Assembly (NCBI GenBank): GCA_028280455.1
Contig: JANQLT010000152.1
Span: 1-64,000, forward strand
Direction: 5' to 3'
DNA: 64,000 bases
Source: Kiloniellales bacterium
GTDB taxonomy: Bacteria; Pseudomonadota; Alphaproteobacteria; Kiloniellales; JAKSDN01
Numbering within the stretch: the stretch's first letter is position 1; each line of letters begins with the position of its first letter. Of this stretch, positions 17,698 through 26,410 are shown piece by piece. The translations under genes were made by a program, and so were the position numbers. The notes beneath the pieces were generated by a model, which saw nothing but the letters and a program-made list of their open reading frames with translations, was not told the DNA's origin and made no database searches.

Positions 17698-19620
17698 ATG
17701 AGCGGCGGCGGGCGGGCCTGGCATGCCTCGATGTCCGTCGCCCTGGCGCTCGGCCTCGGTTTCTTCGTCCTGACCTCGGTCGCCACGGTGCTCAGCGTCG
17801 GCCTGGTCAGCGGCTACCGCAACACGGTCGAGCTGCTGCGCCAGAAGGCCGAGCTGCTGACCGCGGCGGAGCAGGACCGGGTGATCCGCTACCTCTCGGC
17901 AGCGGAAGACCAGCTCGCCTTCGCCAACCGGATGATCGCCACCGGCGAGGTCGACGCCGCGGGCGCCGGCGAGGACTTCACCAGCCTGCTGCTCGGCGCC
18001 CTGGCCGCGACCCCGCAGATCGTCGCCATCCTCTACATCGACGTGGACTACCAGCTCACCGGCGCCGAGCGGCGGGAGCAGGGCAGCGAGCCGATCTTCG
18101 CCTCGGTCCGGGGCGACGACGACCTGCGGGCGCTGGTCGACCAGGCGCGCCTCGCGGACGGCGGCCGCTGGGGCGGCCTGATCTGGCGGCAGAGCTTCGA
18201 CCAGGCGCTGATGACCTACAGCCTGCCGGTCGGCGGCGGCGAGAGCTTCTCAGGCGTCCTGGTGGCCCTGGTCTCGGTGGTCCAGCTCTCGGAGTTCATC
18301 TCCGACCTGGAGGGCGACTTCGGCGGCAATCCCTTCGTGCTCTACGGCGAGGACCGGGTGCTGGCCCATCCCCTGATGGCCTTCGGCTACGACGGCCTCA
18401 ACCGGCTCAGTCCCTTGCCCGAGCAGGCCCGCTTCGGCGACCCGGTGCTGGCCTCCATGTGGGAGGTCCGCGCGCTCGCCTTCTTCGAGGGCCACGTCCT
18501 GGAGGGCGAGGGCATCCACGCCGCCGCGGTCGGCACCAGCGACTACATCTTCATCTACAACACGGTCGAAGGCTACGCCGACCGTCCACTCTTGATAGGC
18601 AGCGCCTTCCCTTCGAGCGACATGCTGACCGAGGTGCTGCGCTTCAAGTGGGCCGCGCTGTTCTGCCTCCTGGTCTCGCTCGGCTCGGCCGCGGCGGCGG
18701 CGGTGATCGGCCGGCAGATCGCCCAGCCGGTGCGGCGCCTGGGCGAGGGCGCCACGCGGATCTACCACTTCGATCTGGCCCGGGTCACGCCGATGCCGGG
18801 CAACTTCTTCCGCGAGCTCGACGACACGGCGCGCTCCTTCAACACCATGCTCGAGGGCCTGCGCTGGTTCGAGCGCTACGTGCCGCGCAGCCTGGTGGCC
18901 CGGCTGATCAAGGCGCACCCGGACCCGGAGATCGGCTACACCTTCCGGGAAGTCGTCATCATGTTCATCGACATCATGGACTTCACCGGCCTGTCCGAGG
19001 ACATGACCGCGCCGCAGACCGCGGCCTTCCTCAACGAGCACCTGACCATGATCTCCGATGCCGTCGAGGCCGAGGGCGGCATCGTCGACAAGTTCACCGG
19101 CGACGGCGCCATGGCCGTCTGGGGCGCGCCGGAGACCTTTCCCGACATCGCCGACCGGGCCTGCCGGGCCGCCCTGGACATGAAGACGCTCTGGGAGGAG
19201 CGGGGCCGGGCGCCGACGGGGGCCGGGCGCCGCCCGGCGCGCCTCAGGATCGGCCTGCACCAGGGCCGGGTAGTGGTCGGCAACATCGGCAGCCCCGGCC
19301 GCATCGACTACACGGTGGTCGGCGACGCGGTGAACGTCTCCAAGCGCCTGGAGGCCATGAGCCGGACCCTGGGCAACGTCGACGGCCAGGTGAACATCCT
19401 GGTCTCCGGCGCCCTGCGCAGCGCGCTGTCCCAGCCCTTCGACCTGATCCACCTCGGCGCCCACCAGGTTCGCGGCCGGCGCGAGAAGGTCGAGGTCTAC
19501 CTGTTGAACGGCCCGGCCGACGAGACCGACGCCGAGGACGATCTGTCCGACGAGGAGCTATTTGGTGCCGATGGAGAGCAGCTCGAAGAACCGATTGGCC
19601 CAAACACTATTTCCAAATAA
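17698..19620 (+). CDS. membrane adenylate/guanylate cyclase with extracellular dCache-like sensor
   Basis: 640 residues from the ATG at 17698 (AGGGGAGG upstream). TM1 is at about residues 12-35 and TM2 at about 317-338; the ~280 residues between have the long-helix entry and alpha-beta pattern of a dCache-type sensor. HAMP runs from about 339 to 390. The class III cyclase domain begins at about 416 (VVIMFIDIMDFTG), with metal-binding D425 and D469 (KFTGDGAMAVWG), and ends with the GRIDYTVVGDAVNVSKRLE segment that positions the transition state. It should make cAMP (or cGMP) in response to an external ligand. The tail after RREKVEVYLLNGP is acidic (ETDAEDDLSDEEL) and then turns, from about 19561, into AT-rich codons (FGADGEQLEEPIGPNTISK). 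An equivalent acidic tail recurs at 22739-22825, so the true 3' end here may have been replaced by the island. Confidence 0.88.
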   Translation: MSGGGRAWHASMSVALALGLGFFVLTSVATVLSVGLVSGYRNTVELLRQKAELLTAAEQDRVIRYLSAAEDQLAFANRMIATGEVDAAGAGEDFTSLLLGALAATPQIVAILYIDVDYQLTGAERREQGSEPIFASVRGDDDLRALVDQARLADGGRWGGLIWRQSFDQALMTYSLPVGGGESFSGVLVALVSVVQLSEFISDLEGDFGGNPFVLYGEDRVLAHPLMAFGYDGLNRLSPLPEQARFGDPVLASMWEVRALAFFEGHVLEGEGIHAAAVGTSDYIFIYNTVEGYADRPLLIGSAFPSSDMLTEVLRFKWAALFCLLVSLGSAAAAAVIGRQIAQPVRRLGEGATRIYHFDLARVTPMPGNFFRELDDTARSFNTMLEGLRWFERYVPRSLVARLIKAHPDPEIGYTFREVVIMFIDIMDFTGLSEDMTAPQTAAFLNEHLTMISDAVEAEGGIVDKFTGDGAMAVWGAPETFPDIADRACRAALDMKTLWEERGRAPTGAGRRPARLRIGLHQGRVVVGNIGSPGRIDYTVVGDAVNVSKRLEAMSRTLGNVDGQVNILVSGALRSALSQPFDLIHLGAHQVRGRREKVEVYLLNGPADETDAEDDLSDEELFGADGEQLEEPIGPNTISK

Positions 19621-19743
19621 CTTTTCAAATACGCCGCCCCTGGATGGCTACCAAACATCACAAAAAGGGTGATCGGTACAAATTATCTGATCTTAGAATC
19701 TCGCACACAGACAATAAATCATCAAAGTGTATTTGGATACCGA

Positions 19744-20748
19744 TCACACGCCAAGATCACCTCGCAACAAATCAAGCGCTTTACGCGCATCTATACCAAG
19801 AGGTTCAGCGGCACCCTGCCAAAAATCGGAGAAATTGATTCCAGAGTCCACGACCGCACTCTGAACAGAAAAATTGGTAACATCCATACCGACTTGTTGA
19901 AGCTGAGCACTCTCTCCCTCTATATATGAATCAACATCTTGACTATACTTCAATGATGTATCTATAGCTGCAGAAGATAGTCCTTCCTGAGCCTCCTGAG
20001 ACGCTCGCTGCAGAAAATCCTCGGACCCCATGAGAATGACATGTCTAAAAAATAGGGGTGTTACTATCGCAGATTTGGCTGCCTCATAGAATTTCGACGA
20101 TCGGATAACGTCGAGAGGAATGGCAGCTGCATCGATTGCCCCGGTCTGTAGAGATTGGGCGAGTTCTGCAAAAGGCATTCTTTGCGGAACAGCGCCGAGT
20201 GTCTCAGATAGGTTTATTGCAGGTCCGACTGGGACACGAAATCTGAGCCCCTTGAGGTCAGAATGCTCTGCAACTTGTGCTGCAACCACCGCGTAGGGGC
20301 GCACCCCTAGGCCGAGAACTCGCAGTCCTTTAGCTTTGCTCCGGTCCTGAAGGAGCGCCAGAAACTGTCCTCCCTGATAGACTTTAGCCACATCGTCGCT
20401 ATTGTTAACGAGCGCGGGGAACTCCAGTACCGCCACCTCAGGTATGAATTTAACCAAGGTAGAAACCGACATTAGCCCCAATGAAGCTTGTTGTTTACTC
20501 AGAGCTGGAACAAGTTCATATGATGCGTATAGGGATTGCTCAGGGAATATCTTAAATTGTGCCTGCGAATCTACGTTAGTTAGGATCGCTTCTTCAAAGT
20601 TTAACATCCAGCGATGAGCCAACGAACCGGACGAGAAGTTATGCGCTACAAGAAAGGGTTGACACCATTCTCCAATAGCTAGTGCGGTTCCATTTCTCAT
20701 AGAGATGGCAGCAGCCAACATGCTCAGCACAGATCGTCTTCCCAGCAT
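19744..20748 (-). CDS. TRAP-type (DctP-like) periplasmic substrate-binding protein
   Basis: 334 residues from the ATG at 20748, which has a strong ribosome binding site (GGGGGGAGA) four to five bases upstream. The N-terminus MLGRRSVLSMLAAAISMR is a signal peptide with an RR pair, so export may be by Tat. The body fits the DctP family: LAHRWMLNFEEAILTN near the start, then LRVLGLGVRPYAVVAA, and the DLKGLRFRVPVG segment that contains the carboxylate-binding arginine. Such proteins deliver organic acids to DctQ/DctM membrane subunits, but none is present here. It follows the TPR-like gene by 70 bases on the same strand, and both lie in the AT-rich island. It may instead be a receptor for another system. 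Confidence 0.82.
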   Translation of the reverse strand: MLGRRSVLSMLAAAISMRNGTALAIGEWCQPFLVAHNFSSGSLAHRWMLNFEEAILTNVDSQAQFKIFPEQSLYASYELVPALSKQQASLGLMSVSTLVKFIPEVAVLEFPALVNNSDDVAKVYQGGQFLALLQDRSKAKGLRVLGLGVRPYAVVAAQVAEHSDLKGLRFRVPVGPAINLSETLGAVPQRMPFAELAQSLQTGAIDAAAIPLDVIRSSKFYEAAKSAIVTPLFFRHVILMGSEDFLQRASQEAQEGLSSAAIDTSLKYSQDVDSYIEGESAQLQQVGMDVTNFSVQSAVVDSGINFSDFWQGAAEPLGIDARKALDLLRGDLGV

Positions 20749-20818
20749 TCTCTCCCCCCAAACCCAACTCCAAGCAAGTTTTGCTTGATTCACATTCGCG
20801 CATACATCGGTGTTGCAT

Positions 20819-22498
20819 TTATGGTTTTGGCAAGTGACGGGCTTTCCAATCTACGTAACCGCTCCAACTTCTAAAGTCTGACAACAAATGAAGGCGCGAA
20901 ATACCTTCCAGGTAGGCAGGTTCCAGGGCGACGGCTGTTCCAAGAAGCTCTGCCGCCCTCGCGAAATCACCTGAGATCGCGGATCCAACGCCCAAGTTAT
21001 AGTAAACTCGGCGATAGGCCTCTTTGTGAGAAGTTGAGGCATCTGAGAGCTTGGAGGAAACCGTGTCAAGGAGTCGTTTAGCCTCGTCTTTACGGCTCAC
21101 AAGTCCAAGACAAAGCGCCTTCTGGGCTTGACGGTCCAGCAACGTTACAAGGCTATCGGTGGCTGCATTAATAGAGTCGTCCAGCAGATGAAGCGCCTTT
21201 TCGATCCTCTCGATTTCACCATTGTGCCAACGGCAAAGACCAAAGGCATAGGTGGCCAGCCACGCACCATCAGTATCGCTGTGCGGCAGCTTCTCGAACT
21301 CCTCCAAAAGTTGCTCTGCTTCTTCCCGATCTTTAGTACCAAGGAGCCGTGCTGATAGCTCCAGGTTCTTCACGTGGGGCTGGATTGCGATAGGTAGGTC
21401 TCTAATCTTGCCAATAGCCTCAACCGTCGCATCAAAATCAGCATAGACAAAAGACCGTCTAGCTTCTCGATACGCATCTGCGCTATCGATGAAGGTGGGA
21501 GTAACCGCAAAATCTGATAAGCCAGACGTCTGTTGGACCAACTCAGTCCATTCGTCAGTGCTCATTAGATGACTGATGTAGTCGCTCTCGTTCTTTGCAG
21601 AGCTAATATTCGATATTCCCTGCATGAACAACGTTCCGACAGTAGCGGCCGAGGCCCGTGGCAGGAGAATCTGCGCGTGCCGAAGTTGTGCGAGACCCAA
21701 CCCCAATTGCGCGAAGGCATTCTTAGGGTCTGATCCAAGGGCTTCCTTGAACAACGCCTCGATTCTGCCGATGCAGTCTTCGTCAGACTCTGTAGGCCCA
21801 CAGCGCGTGTCACCGCGCCCCTCCAAGAGATACTCGAATGCGTCCACCGTCGTCTCCAGGCTATCGAGACTGTCCGACAACTCGGAAAGACAGAGCTTCA
21901 CTGAGCAGGCCACAGTCCCGTCGAGCGGGTTTGCGAAAGCATCTATGAGGTACTTTGCAATCTTGGCGCGAAATATGGTTTCGGAAAGGCCGCCTGATTC
22001 CGGAATGGCTCGTCCGTGGGTATCGGTGGGGTAGATTCGCAGGAGTGCCTTTGTGTTCTTCTCTCCAGAGGTAGATGTATTTTCGGAGAAATCCCTAACT
22101 ACGACGTAGTAGTCAAAAAAACCAAACGGTTCATACAAGATCTGAAGCAGAATATCTGGTTCAAAATTACCGCTAAACGTTCCATATTTTGACTTTAGTT
22201 CAAAGCTTGCTGTCAGATCGACGATTTCGCCCAGCGTGATGGCCCTTTCCGGTCCGGCTCCAGGTACGGGATTTCTAATCTTCTTTCTATCTATGTCCAG
22301 CTGTAAGCGACTAGCCGATTTAGCAAATCTCTTGGACGCAGCAAGGGCATGGTCGATGTGGCGGATTATGACTTCGGAGTGAACTTCTAAAGATTTGTTG
22401 ATCTCTATATGAAGATCTTCTTTTGGCCTGCTGAAGTACCACGCAGAACCTACAAATAATATTCCAAGTCCTACCCAAAAAATTTTACTCAGGTTCAT
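20819..22498 (-). CDS. membrane-anchored TPR-like protein, possible partner of the TRAP binding protein
   Basis: 559 residues from the ATG at 22498; an ATG at 22546 would add 16 residues, and neither has a clear ribosome binding site. A single N-terminal helix (SKIFWVGLGILFVGSAWYF, residues ~4-22) anchors it, leaving the rest in the periplasm. Residues ~50-200 are an alpha/beta region I do not recognise. The C-terminal two thirds are helical with TPR-like pairs, the clearest being RRVYYNLGVGSAISGDFARA followed by AELLGTAVALEPAYLEG, and an earlier AQLGLGLAQLRHAQ. In Treponema a TPR protein (TatT) binds a TRAP solute-binding protein (TatP) in TPAT systems, and here the gene order is the same: TPR-like gene then binding protein. 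The shared function is an inference. Low-GC codons suggest transfer. Confidence 0.65.
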   Translation of the reverse strand: MNLSKIFWVGLGILFVGSAWYFSRPKEDLHIEINKSLEVHSEVIIRHIDHALAASKRFAKSASRLQLDIDRKKIRNPVPGAGPERAITLGEIVDLTASFELKSKYGTFSGNFEPDILLQILYEPFGFFDYYVVVRDFSENTSTSGEKNTKALLRIYPTDTHGRAIPESGGLSETIFRAKIAKYLIDAFANPLDGTVACSVKLCLSELSDSLDSLETTVDAFEYLLEGRGDTRCGPTESDEDCIGRIEALFKEALGSDPKNAFAQLGLGLAQLRHAQILLPRASAATVGTLFMQGISNISSAKNESDYISHLMSTDEWTELVQQTSGLSDFAVTPTFIDSADAYREARRSFVYADFDATVEAIGKIRDLPIAIQPHVKNLELSARLLGTKDREEAEQLLEEFEKLPHSDTDGAWLATYAFGLCRWHNGEIERIEKALHLLDDSINAATDSLVTLLDRQAQKALCLGLVSRKDEAKRLLDTVSSKLSDASTSHKEAYRRVYYNLGVGSAISGDFARAAELLGTAVALEPAYLEGISRLHLLSDFRSWSGYVDWKARHLPKP

Positions 22499-22561
22499 TG
22501 ATTGCTTGCCGCCACTTGAGTTTGATAGCCCGTTCAGAAGAATCATACCATTCTGTGTCAA

Positions 22562-22610
22562 CTGTCTTAGGTAGATATTATATCCGAAAATCTATTATAG
22601 ATTAAGACAG
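22562..22610. promoter_or_regulatory. inverted repeat in the island promoter region
   Basis: CTGTCTTA at 22562-22569 is the reverse complement of TAAGACAG at 22603-22610; the segment between is AT-rich and lies upstream of the two leftward island genes. It could be an operator, or the terminal repeat of a former mobile element. No similar pair was seen at the left edge. Confidence 0.35.
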
Positions 22611-22726
22611 ATTCTGCGCGAATCACAAAAGGAGGGGACTCAAGAGCAATTGCCGATCGAATCCATTGCCAATGCGCTTGAGCATTGTGCCAGTGGTTTC
22701 AACTCAACAACCAGATCCTGGCTACC

Positions 22727-22927
22727 ATAAATCTGGGCGGCCGCCGCGAGAAGGTCGAGATCTACCTGTTGAACGGCCCAGGCGACGCAGTAGTGGCCGA
22801 AGACGAGCTGTCGGACGAGGAGTTGGCGGCGCTCGAGACCGAAGACCATCCAGCAGAGGCCGGCGAGCCGGAGCCTGGCGATCCGGTGGAGGGCGAGGGG
22901 ACGCCGCTGGAACCGGAGCACGGCTGA
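22727..22927 (+). pseudogene. remnant 3' end of an adenylate cyclase
   Basis: The frame reads NLGGRREKVEIYLLNGPG and DELSDEELAALETED, matching the intact cyclase tail (RGRREKVEVYLLNGPA, DDLSDEEL), and then a longer acidic Pro/Glu-rich end (DHPAEAGEPEPGDPVEG...). No sensor, HAMP or catalytic region precedes it; the DNA before about 22735 is island sequence. It is therefore the tail of a second, paralogous cyclase (or a diverged copy of the first) left after the island replaced the rest. It ends 17 bases from the end of the convergent tetR-like gene. Confidence 0.7.
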
Positions 22928-22943
22928 TGCGGCAGCGTCGTCG

Positions 22944-23507
22944 CTAGCCGGCGTGGGCCTTGAGAAGGCGGAGCGCCGCGACCTTGGCGTCCTGTGCCGG
23001 CGTCTCGGTGTGGCCCAGGTGGGCCGTGACGATCGCGCCCTCCTTCAGGAGCAGAAGCTGGCGGGCGAGGCCTCCCGGGTCCGCCAGCCCCGCCTTCTCG
23101 GCCAGGTCGGTGACGTGGCTCTCCAGCAGGCGCTTGTGGTCGGCGGACTGCTTGTGGATGGGGTGGCTGGCGTCCTGAAACTCGGAGGAGGCCTTGATGA
23201 ACAGGCAGCCTTTGTATTCCGGCTCGGCGAACCACTCCTCGAGGGCGTCGAACATGGCGATCAGCCGCTCGCGCGGCGTGTCGGCCAGCGCTTCCATCCG
23301 ACGGTAGAGCCAGTTGCGGAACTGCTCGTCCCGCAGGCGCAGGACCGCGAGGATCAGGTCCTCCTTGGTGCGGAAGTGCTTGTACATCGAGGTCTTCGAG
23401 ATGCCGGTCTCGGCGACGAGCTTGTCCATGCCCGTCGCGTTGAAGCCGTTCCGGTAGAACGCCTTTAGCGCCTTCTGCAGCAGCTCGCCTCGCTTGGTCG
23501 GCCGCAT
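22944..23507 (-). CDS. TetR/AcrR-family transcriptional regulator
   Basis: 187 residues. The N-terminal helix-turn-helix (KRGELLQKALKAFYRNGFNA, then GISKTSMYKHFRTKEDLI) is that of TetR proteins, and the rest is a helical ligand-binding domain of normal length with a conserved segment FKGCLFI-like (EYKGCLFIKASSEF), seen in regulators of the YxaF/LmrA group. The ATG at 23507 follows GAGAGG. The gene is divergent from the cysteine hydrolase, and copies of one palindromic site lie in between (23523, 23652 and 23685), so it almost certainly represses both itself and that operon. The inducer is unknown. Confidence 0.88.
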   Translation of the reverse strand: MRPTKRGELLQKALKAFYRNGFNATGMDKLVAETGISKTSMYKHFRTKEDLILAVLRLRDEQFRNWLYRRMEALADTPRERLIAMFDALEEWFAEPEYKGCLFIKASSEFQDASHPIHKQSADHKRLLESHVTDLAEKAGLADPGGLARQLLLLKEGAIVTAHLGHTETPAQDAKVAALRLLKAHAG

Positions 23508-23522
23508 CTCAGCCTCTCTTCA

Positions 23523-23538
23523 TGAACCGATCTGTACA
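23523..23538. promoter_or_regulatory. TetR operator copy 1 (tetR side)
   Basis: TGAACCGATCTGTACA lies 16 bases upstream of the tetR start. It shares TGAACCGATCnGTA with the two sites at 23652 and 23685, and the central ACCGATCGGT core is palindromic. Binding here would autorepress the regulator. Confidence 0.65.
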
Positions 23539-23651
23539 TAAATAGGGAGCCATTGGGTCGCAAGGCCGAAATTTTTCTGTCGGCGTTTCAGATCGTTGTC
23601 CCTCGTTTCCTCACCACTTCTGCTGGCTCTCGCGATTCACTCTTGAAGAAG

Positions 23652-23700
23652 TGAACCGATCAGTACATATATCGTCTATCAAAGTGAACCGATCGGTAAA
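23652..23700. promoter_or_regulatory. TetR operator copies 2 and 3 (hydrolase side)
   Basis: TGAACCGATCAGTACA at 23652-23667 and TGAACCGATCGGTAAA at 23685-23700 are 33 bases apart, which is about three turns of the helix, so two dimers could bind the same face. They lie 50-100 bases upstream of the hydrolase start, where they would block its promoter. Confidence 0.7.
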
Positions 23701-23750
23701 CTTTGAGCAACGAGGCAACGCGCCGCGGGCGCAGGCAGAAGGAGGCCACC

Positions 23751-24548
23751 ATGACGGACTTTTCGACCCCGACCTCGCCGGACGAGATCACCACCAGCGA
23801 CGCCGTGCCGGCCGCCGGCGCGCGCCCGGCCTCGCCGCTTCTGGGCGGCAACGACCCGGCGGACGACAGCGGCCTGCCCGACCCCGGCTTCGAGATCGTT
23901 CCGGGCCGGACCGCGCTCCTGGTCATCGATCCGCAGAACGACTTCCTGAGCCCAGAGGGCGTCACCTGGGGCGTGGTCGGCGAGAGCGTCGAAGCCAACG
24001 GGACCGTCGAGCACATCGATCAGCTCTTCGCGGCGGCCAAGGCGGCCGACATGCCGGTCTTCGTTTCGCCGCACTACTACTATCCGCACGATCACGGCTG
24101 GAAGTTCGAGGGCGCCCTCGAGACGCTGATGCACAAGATCGGCATGTTCAATCGCCCGGGACCGCTCAACACCGCCGGTCTCGAAGGCTCCGGCGCCGAT
24201 TGGGTCGAGCGCTACAAGAAGTACATCGACGACGGCAAGACCGTCGTGACCAGCCCGCACAAGGTCTTCGGCCCGGAGAGCAACGACCTCGTCCTGCAGA
24301 TGCGCAAGCACGGCATCGACAAGGTCATCGTCGCCGGCATGTCCGCCAACCTCTGCGTGGAATCCCACATGCGGGCCCTGGTCGAAGGCGGTTTCGAGGT
24401 GGCGATCGTCGCCGACGCCACGGCCGCCGCCCAGGTGCCGGGCTACGACGGCTATCAGGCCGCGCTGACCAACTTCCGGATGATCGCCAGCCACGTCACC
24501 GACACCCGGTCGGTGGTCGCGGCGATCGAGGCCCCGGCGACCAACTGA
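23751..24548 (+). CDS. isochorismatase-family cysteine hydrolase
   Basis: 265 residues. The ATG at 23751 has a textbook AAGGAGG seven bases upstream. The family triad is visible: Asp in [11 protein letters not shown], a lysine in the mid region, and the nucleophile in [18 protein letters not shown] with its preceding cis-peptide position. A ~50-residue N-terminal arm ([12 protein letters not shown]...) precedes the fold, longer than usual. Such enzymes hydrolyse amides or vinyl ethers (for example biuret, nicotinamide, N-carbamoyl compounds, isochorismate); the exact substrate cannot be told. It is controlled by the divergent TetR regulator and followed by a DUF1348 protein about 110 bases on. 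Confidence 0.87.
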   Translation: MTDFSTPTSPDEITTSDAVPAAGARPASPLLGGNDPADDSGLPDPGFEIVPGRTALLVIDPQNDFLSPEGVTWGVVGESVEANGTVEHIDQLFAAAKAADMPVFVSPHYYYPHDHGWKFEGALETLMHKIGMFNRPGPLNTAGLEGSGADWVERYKKYIDDGKTVVTSPHKVFGPESNDLVLQMRKHGIDKVIVAGMSANLCVESHMRALVEGGFEVAIVADATAAAQVPGYDGYQAALTNFRMIASHVTDTRSVVAAIEAPATN

Positions 24549-24661
24549 TCCCAAGAGACGCGCCGTTGCCCCCGGCGCAGACCGCTCCGACCGCCGGAAC
24601 TGTCCCCGCCCGGCGGTCGGAGCCCTTCTTTGCAGAGCGAACGCCCGATAGGAGCCGAGCG

Positions 24662-25126
24662 ATGACCCGTCCGCCTCTACCGCCCTTCAGCGAAGAGACC
24701 GCAATCGCCAAGGTGCGGGCCGCGGAGGATGCCTGGAACGCCCGCGACCCGGCGAAGGTCGCGCTGGCCTATACGGCCGACAGCCAATGGCGCAACCGTT
24801 CCGAGTTCCTCCGGGGCCGCGACGAGATCGAGCGGTTCCTGACGCGCAAGTGGCAGAAGGAGCGCCAGTACCGGCTGATCAAGGAGCTCTGGACCTTCGC
24901 CGGCAATCGCATTGCCGTGCGCTTCGCCTACGAGTGGCAAGACGGCGAGGAGCGCTGGTTCCGCTCCTACGGCAACGAGAACTGGGCGTTCGCCCCCGAC
25001 GGCCTGATGCGCCGCCGCATCGCCAGCATCAACGACCTCGCCATCGACGAAGCCGACAGGAAGTTCCATTGGCCGCAGGGCCGCCGGCCTGACGACCACC
25101 CGAGCCTCTCCGACCTCGGTCTCTGA
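24662..25126 (+). CDS. NTF2-like protein (DUF1348)
   Basis: 154 residues. The cone-shaped NTF2-like family DUF1348 is recognised by [20 protein letters not shown] at the start, then [16 protein letters not shown] and the [17 protein letters not shown] segment. Function is unproven; these proteins are often near hydrolases and TetR regulators, and a detoxification role has been suggested. The ATG at 24662 is preceded by GGAG. Probably co-transcribed with the cysteine hydrolase upstream, so likely under the same TetR control. Confidence 0.88.
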   Translation: MTRPPLPPFSEETAIAKVRAAEDAWNARDPAKVALAYTADSQWRNRSEFLRGRDEIERFLTRKWQKERQYRLIKELWTFAGNRIAVRFAYEWQDGEERWFRSYGNENWAFAPDGLMRRRIASINDLAIDEADRKFHWPQGRRPDDHPSLSDLGL

Positions 25127-25214
25127 GCGGAGGCGCCGGACGATCGGCCGCGCGCCGAGCTCTGTCGTGCTCTTGCCGCCTCAGACGGGCGCGGCGATCG
25201 AAATCTCTCGCTCG

Positions 25215-26339
25215 TCACTGCCCGGCCGCGTTGGCCCGCCAGGCCTCGAAGAGCTCGAGCAGCTCCTGCTGGTCCGCCGACTCGGAGAGGCGTGCCGCCA
25301 CGTCCGGTGCCTGCTCTTCGAGGAAGCGCGCGAAGTCGGCCGCGCGGTCCTCGCTTTGGGCCGCCCCCTCGCTGTTGTTCGCCAGCCAGCGGGCGGCCGG
25401 CTCGAAGCGGTTCCAGCCGGGCACCTCGGCGGCGAGGCTGACCTCCTGCCATTTCCGGTGGCGCGGCGCCTGCAGGAAGGAGTCGAAGCTCGAGAAGAAG
25501 GCGTCGATGAAGCGGCTGACCTTGCGGTGGCGCTCGCCGCCCTCGGCCCAGTTGTAGACCGCCATGACGGCCCCCACGGCGACGGTGCGCACCGGCGCGC
25601 CGTCCGGCACCAGGCCGGGGTAGTCCGCGTTGGTCAGGCGGGAAGGGAAGTAGGTGTCGAGGATCTTCTCCTCCAGGGGGATCGGCAGGAAATGGACGCC
25701 CTGATCGCCGCCCAGGTCGCGGAACAGGCGCGTCGGCTTGCCGGCGACATAGATCAGCCCGTCGATCTCGCCCTTGACCAGCGACTCCAGCGCCAGGGCC
25801 TGGTCGAAGGAGACCGGCTCGGGCTCGATGCCCAGTAGCTCGAAGACCAGGGAGGCGGTCATGTAGGTGCCGCTGCCCTGGACGCCGAAGTTGACCTTCT
25901 TGCCCGCGAGGTCCGCGACCTGCGTGATTTCCTTGCGGGCCAGCAGGTGGAACTCCTCGTTGTAGAGCTTGGTGATGTAGTTGATCCGACTGTCGATCTG
26001 GGGGTGCTTGCCCTGGCGGCGGACGAACTCGAAGACGTCGGACTGGACGATGCCGATGTCGATGCCCTTGAGGTAGAGGATGTCGTCGATGTTCTGGACC
26101 GAGCCCTTGCCCATCACCGGCAGGACGCGCAGGTCGTCGCCGTTGTCGAGCACGGCGGCCAGGTCGGTGGCGATCCGGATATAGGTGCCGTCGACGCCGC
26201 CGGAGATGATCCCGACGGTCCCGCTGTTGATTCGCTCCCGGAACTCGCCGGCCGATTGGGCGCGCAGACCGTCGGCCGCGGCGAAAAGGACCAATGCGCC
26301 GGCGAGCACGGCGCTGGTAAGTCTCGACATCTTGATCAT
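25215..26339 (-). CDS. TAXI-family TRAP transporter substrate-binding protein
   Basis: 374 residues with a signal peptide (MIKMSRLTSAVLAGALVLFA..., cleaving near LRAQ). The TAXI motifs are VGIISGGVDGTYIRIATDLA near the N-terminus, the signature segment LAGKKVNFGVQGSGTYMTA, then GLIYVAGKPTRLF. It binds a solute in the periplasm for a fused DctQM-type membrane protein, which is not in the window. Its neighbour on the upstream side (26411-29842) is transcribed the same way, 71 bases apart. Together with the DctP-like protein at 19744 it makes two orphan TRAP-type receptors in 7 kb. The ATG at 26339 follows AAGGGAACGGGG. Confidence 0.88.
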   Translation of the reverse strand: MIKMSRLTSAVLAGALVLFAAADGLRAQSAGEFRERINSGTVGIISGGVDGTYIRIATDLAAVLDNGDDLRVLPVMGKGSVQNIDDILYLKGIDIGIVQSDVFEFVRRQGKHPQIDSRINYITKLYNEEFHLLARKEITQVADLAGKKVNFGVQGSGTYMTASLVFELLGIEPEPVSFDQALALESLVKGEIDGLIYVAGKPTRLFRDLGGDQGVHFLPIPLEEKILDTYFPSRLTNADYPGLVPDGAPVRTVAVGAVMAVYNWAEGGERHRKVSRFIDAFFSSFDSFLQAPRHRKWQEVSLAAEVPGWNRFEPAARWLANNSEGAAQSEDRAADFARFLEEQAPDVAARLSESADQQELLELFEAWRANAAGQ

Positions 26340-26410
26340 CCCCGTTCCCTTGATCGACTGTTCTTGTCTTGGCTCGTTGGTCTCCAGTGGCGGTCTCTAG
26401 CTCCTGAGTC

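Larger units (their letters stand above)
19561..22738. other. AT-rich island bracketed by duplicated cyclase 3' ends
   Basis: Base composition drops sharply between about 19561 and 22738, and the genes inside use A/T-ending codons unlike every neighbour. The left edge falls within the last 20 codons of the intact cyclase. The right edge is just before a relic that aligns with the same part of the cyclase (87 positions without indels, about four-fifths identical: 19474-19560 with 22739-22825). It carries two leftward genes, a TRAP-type binding protein and a TPR-like membrane protein. There is no integrase, transposase or attachment site, so I infer acquisition by recombination rather than by a known element. 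Confidence 0.7.
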
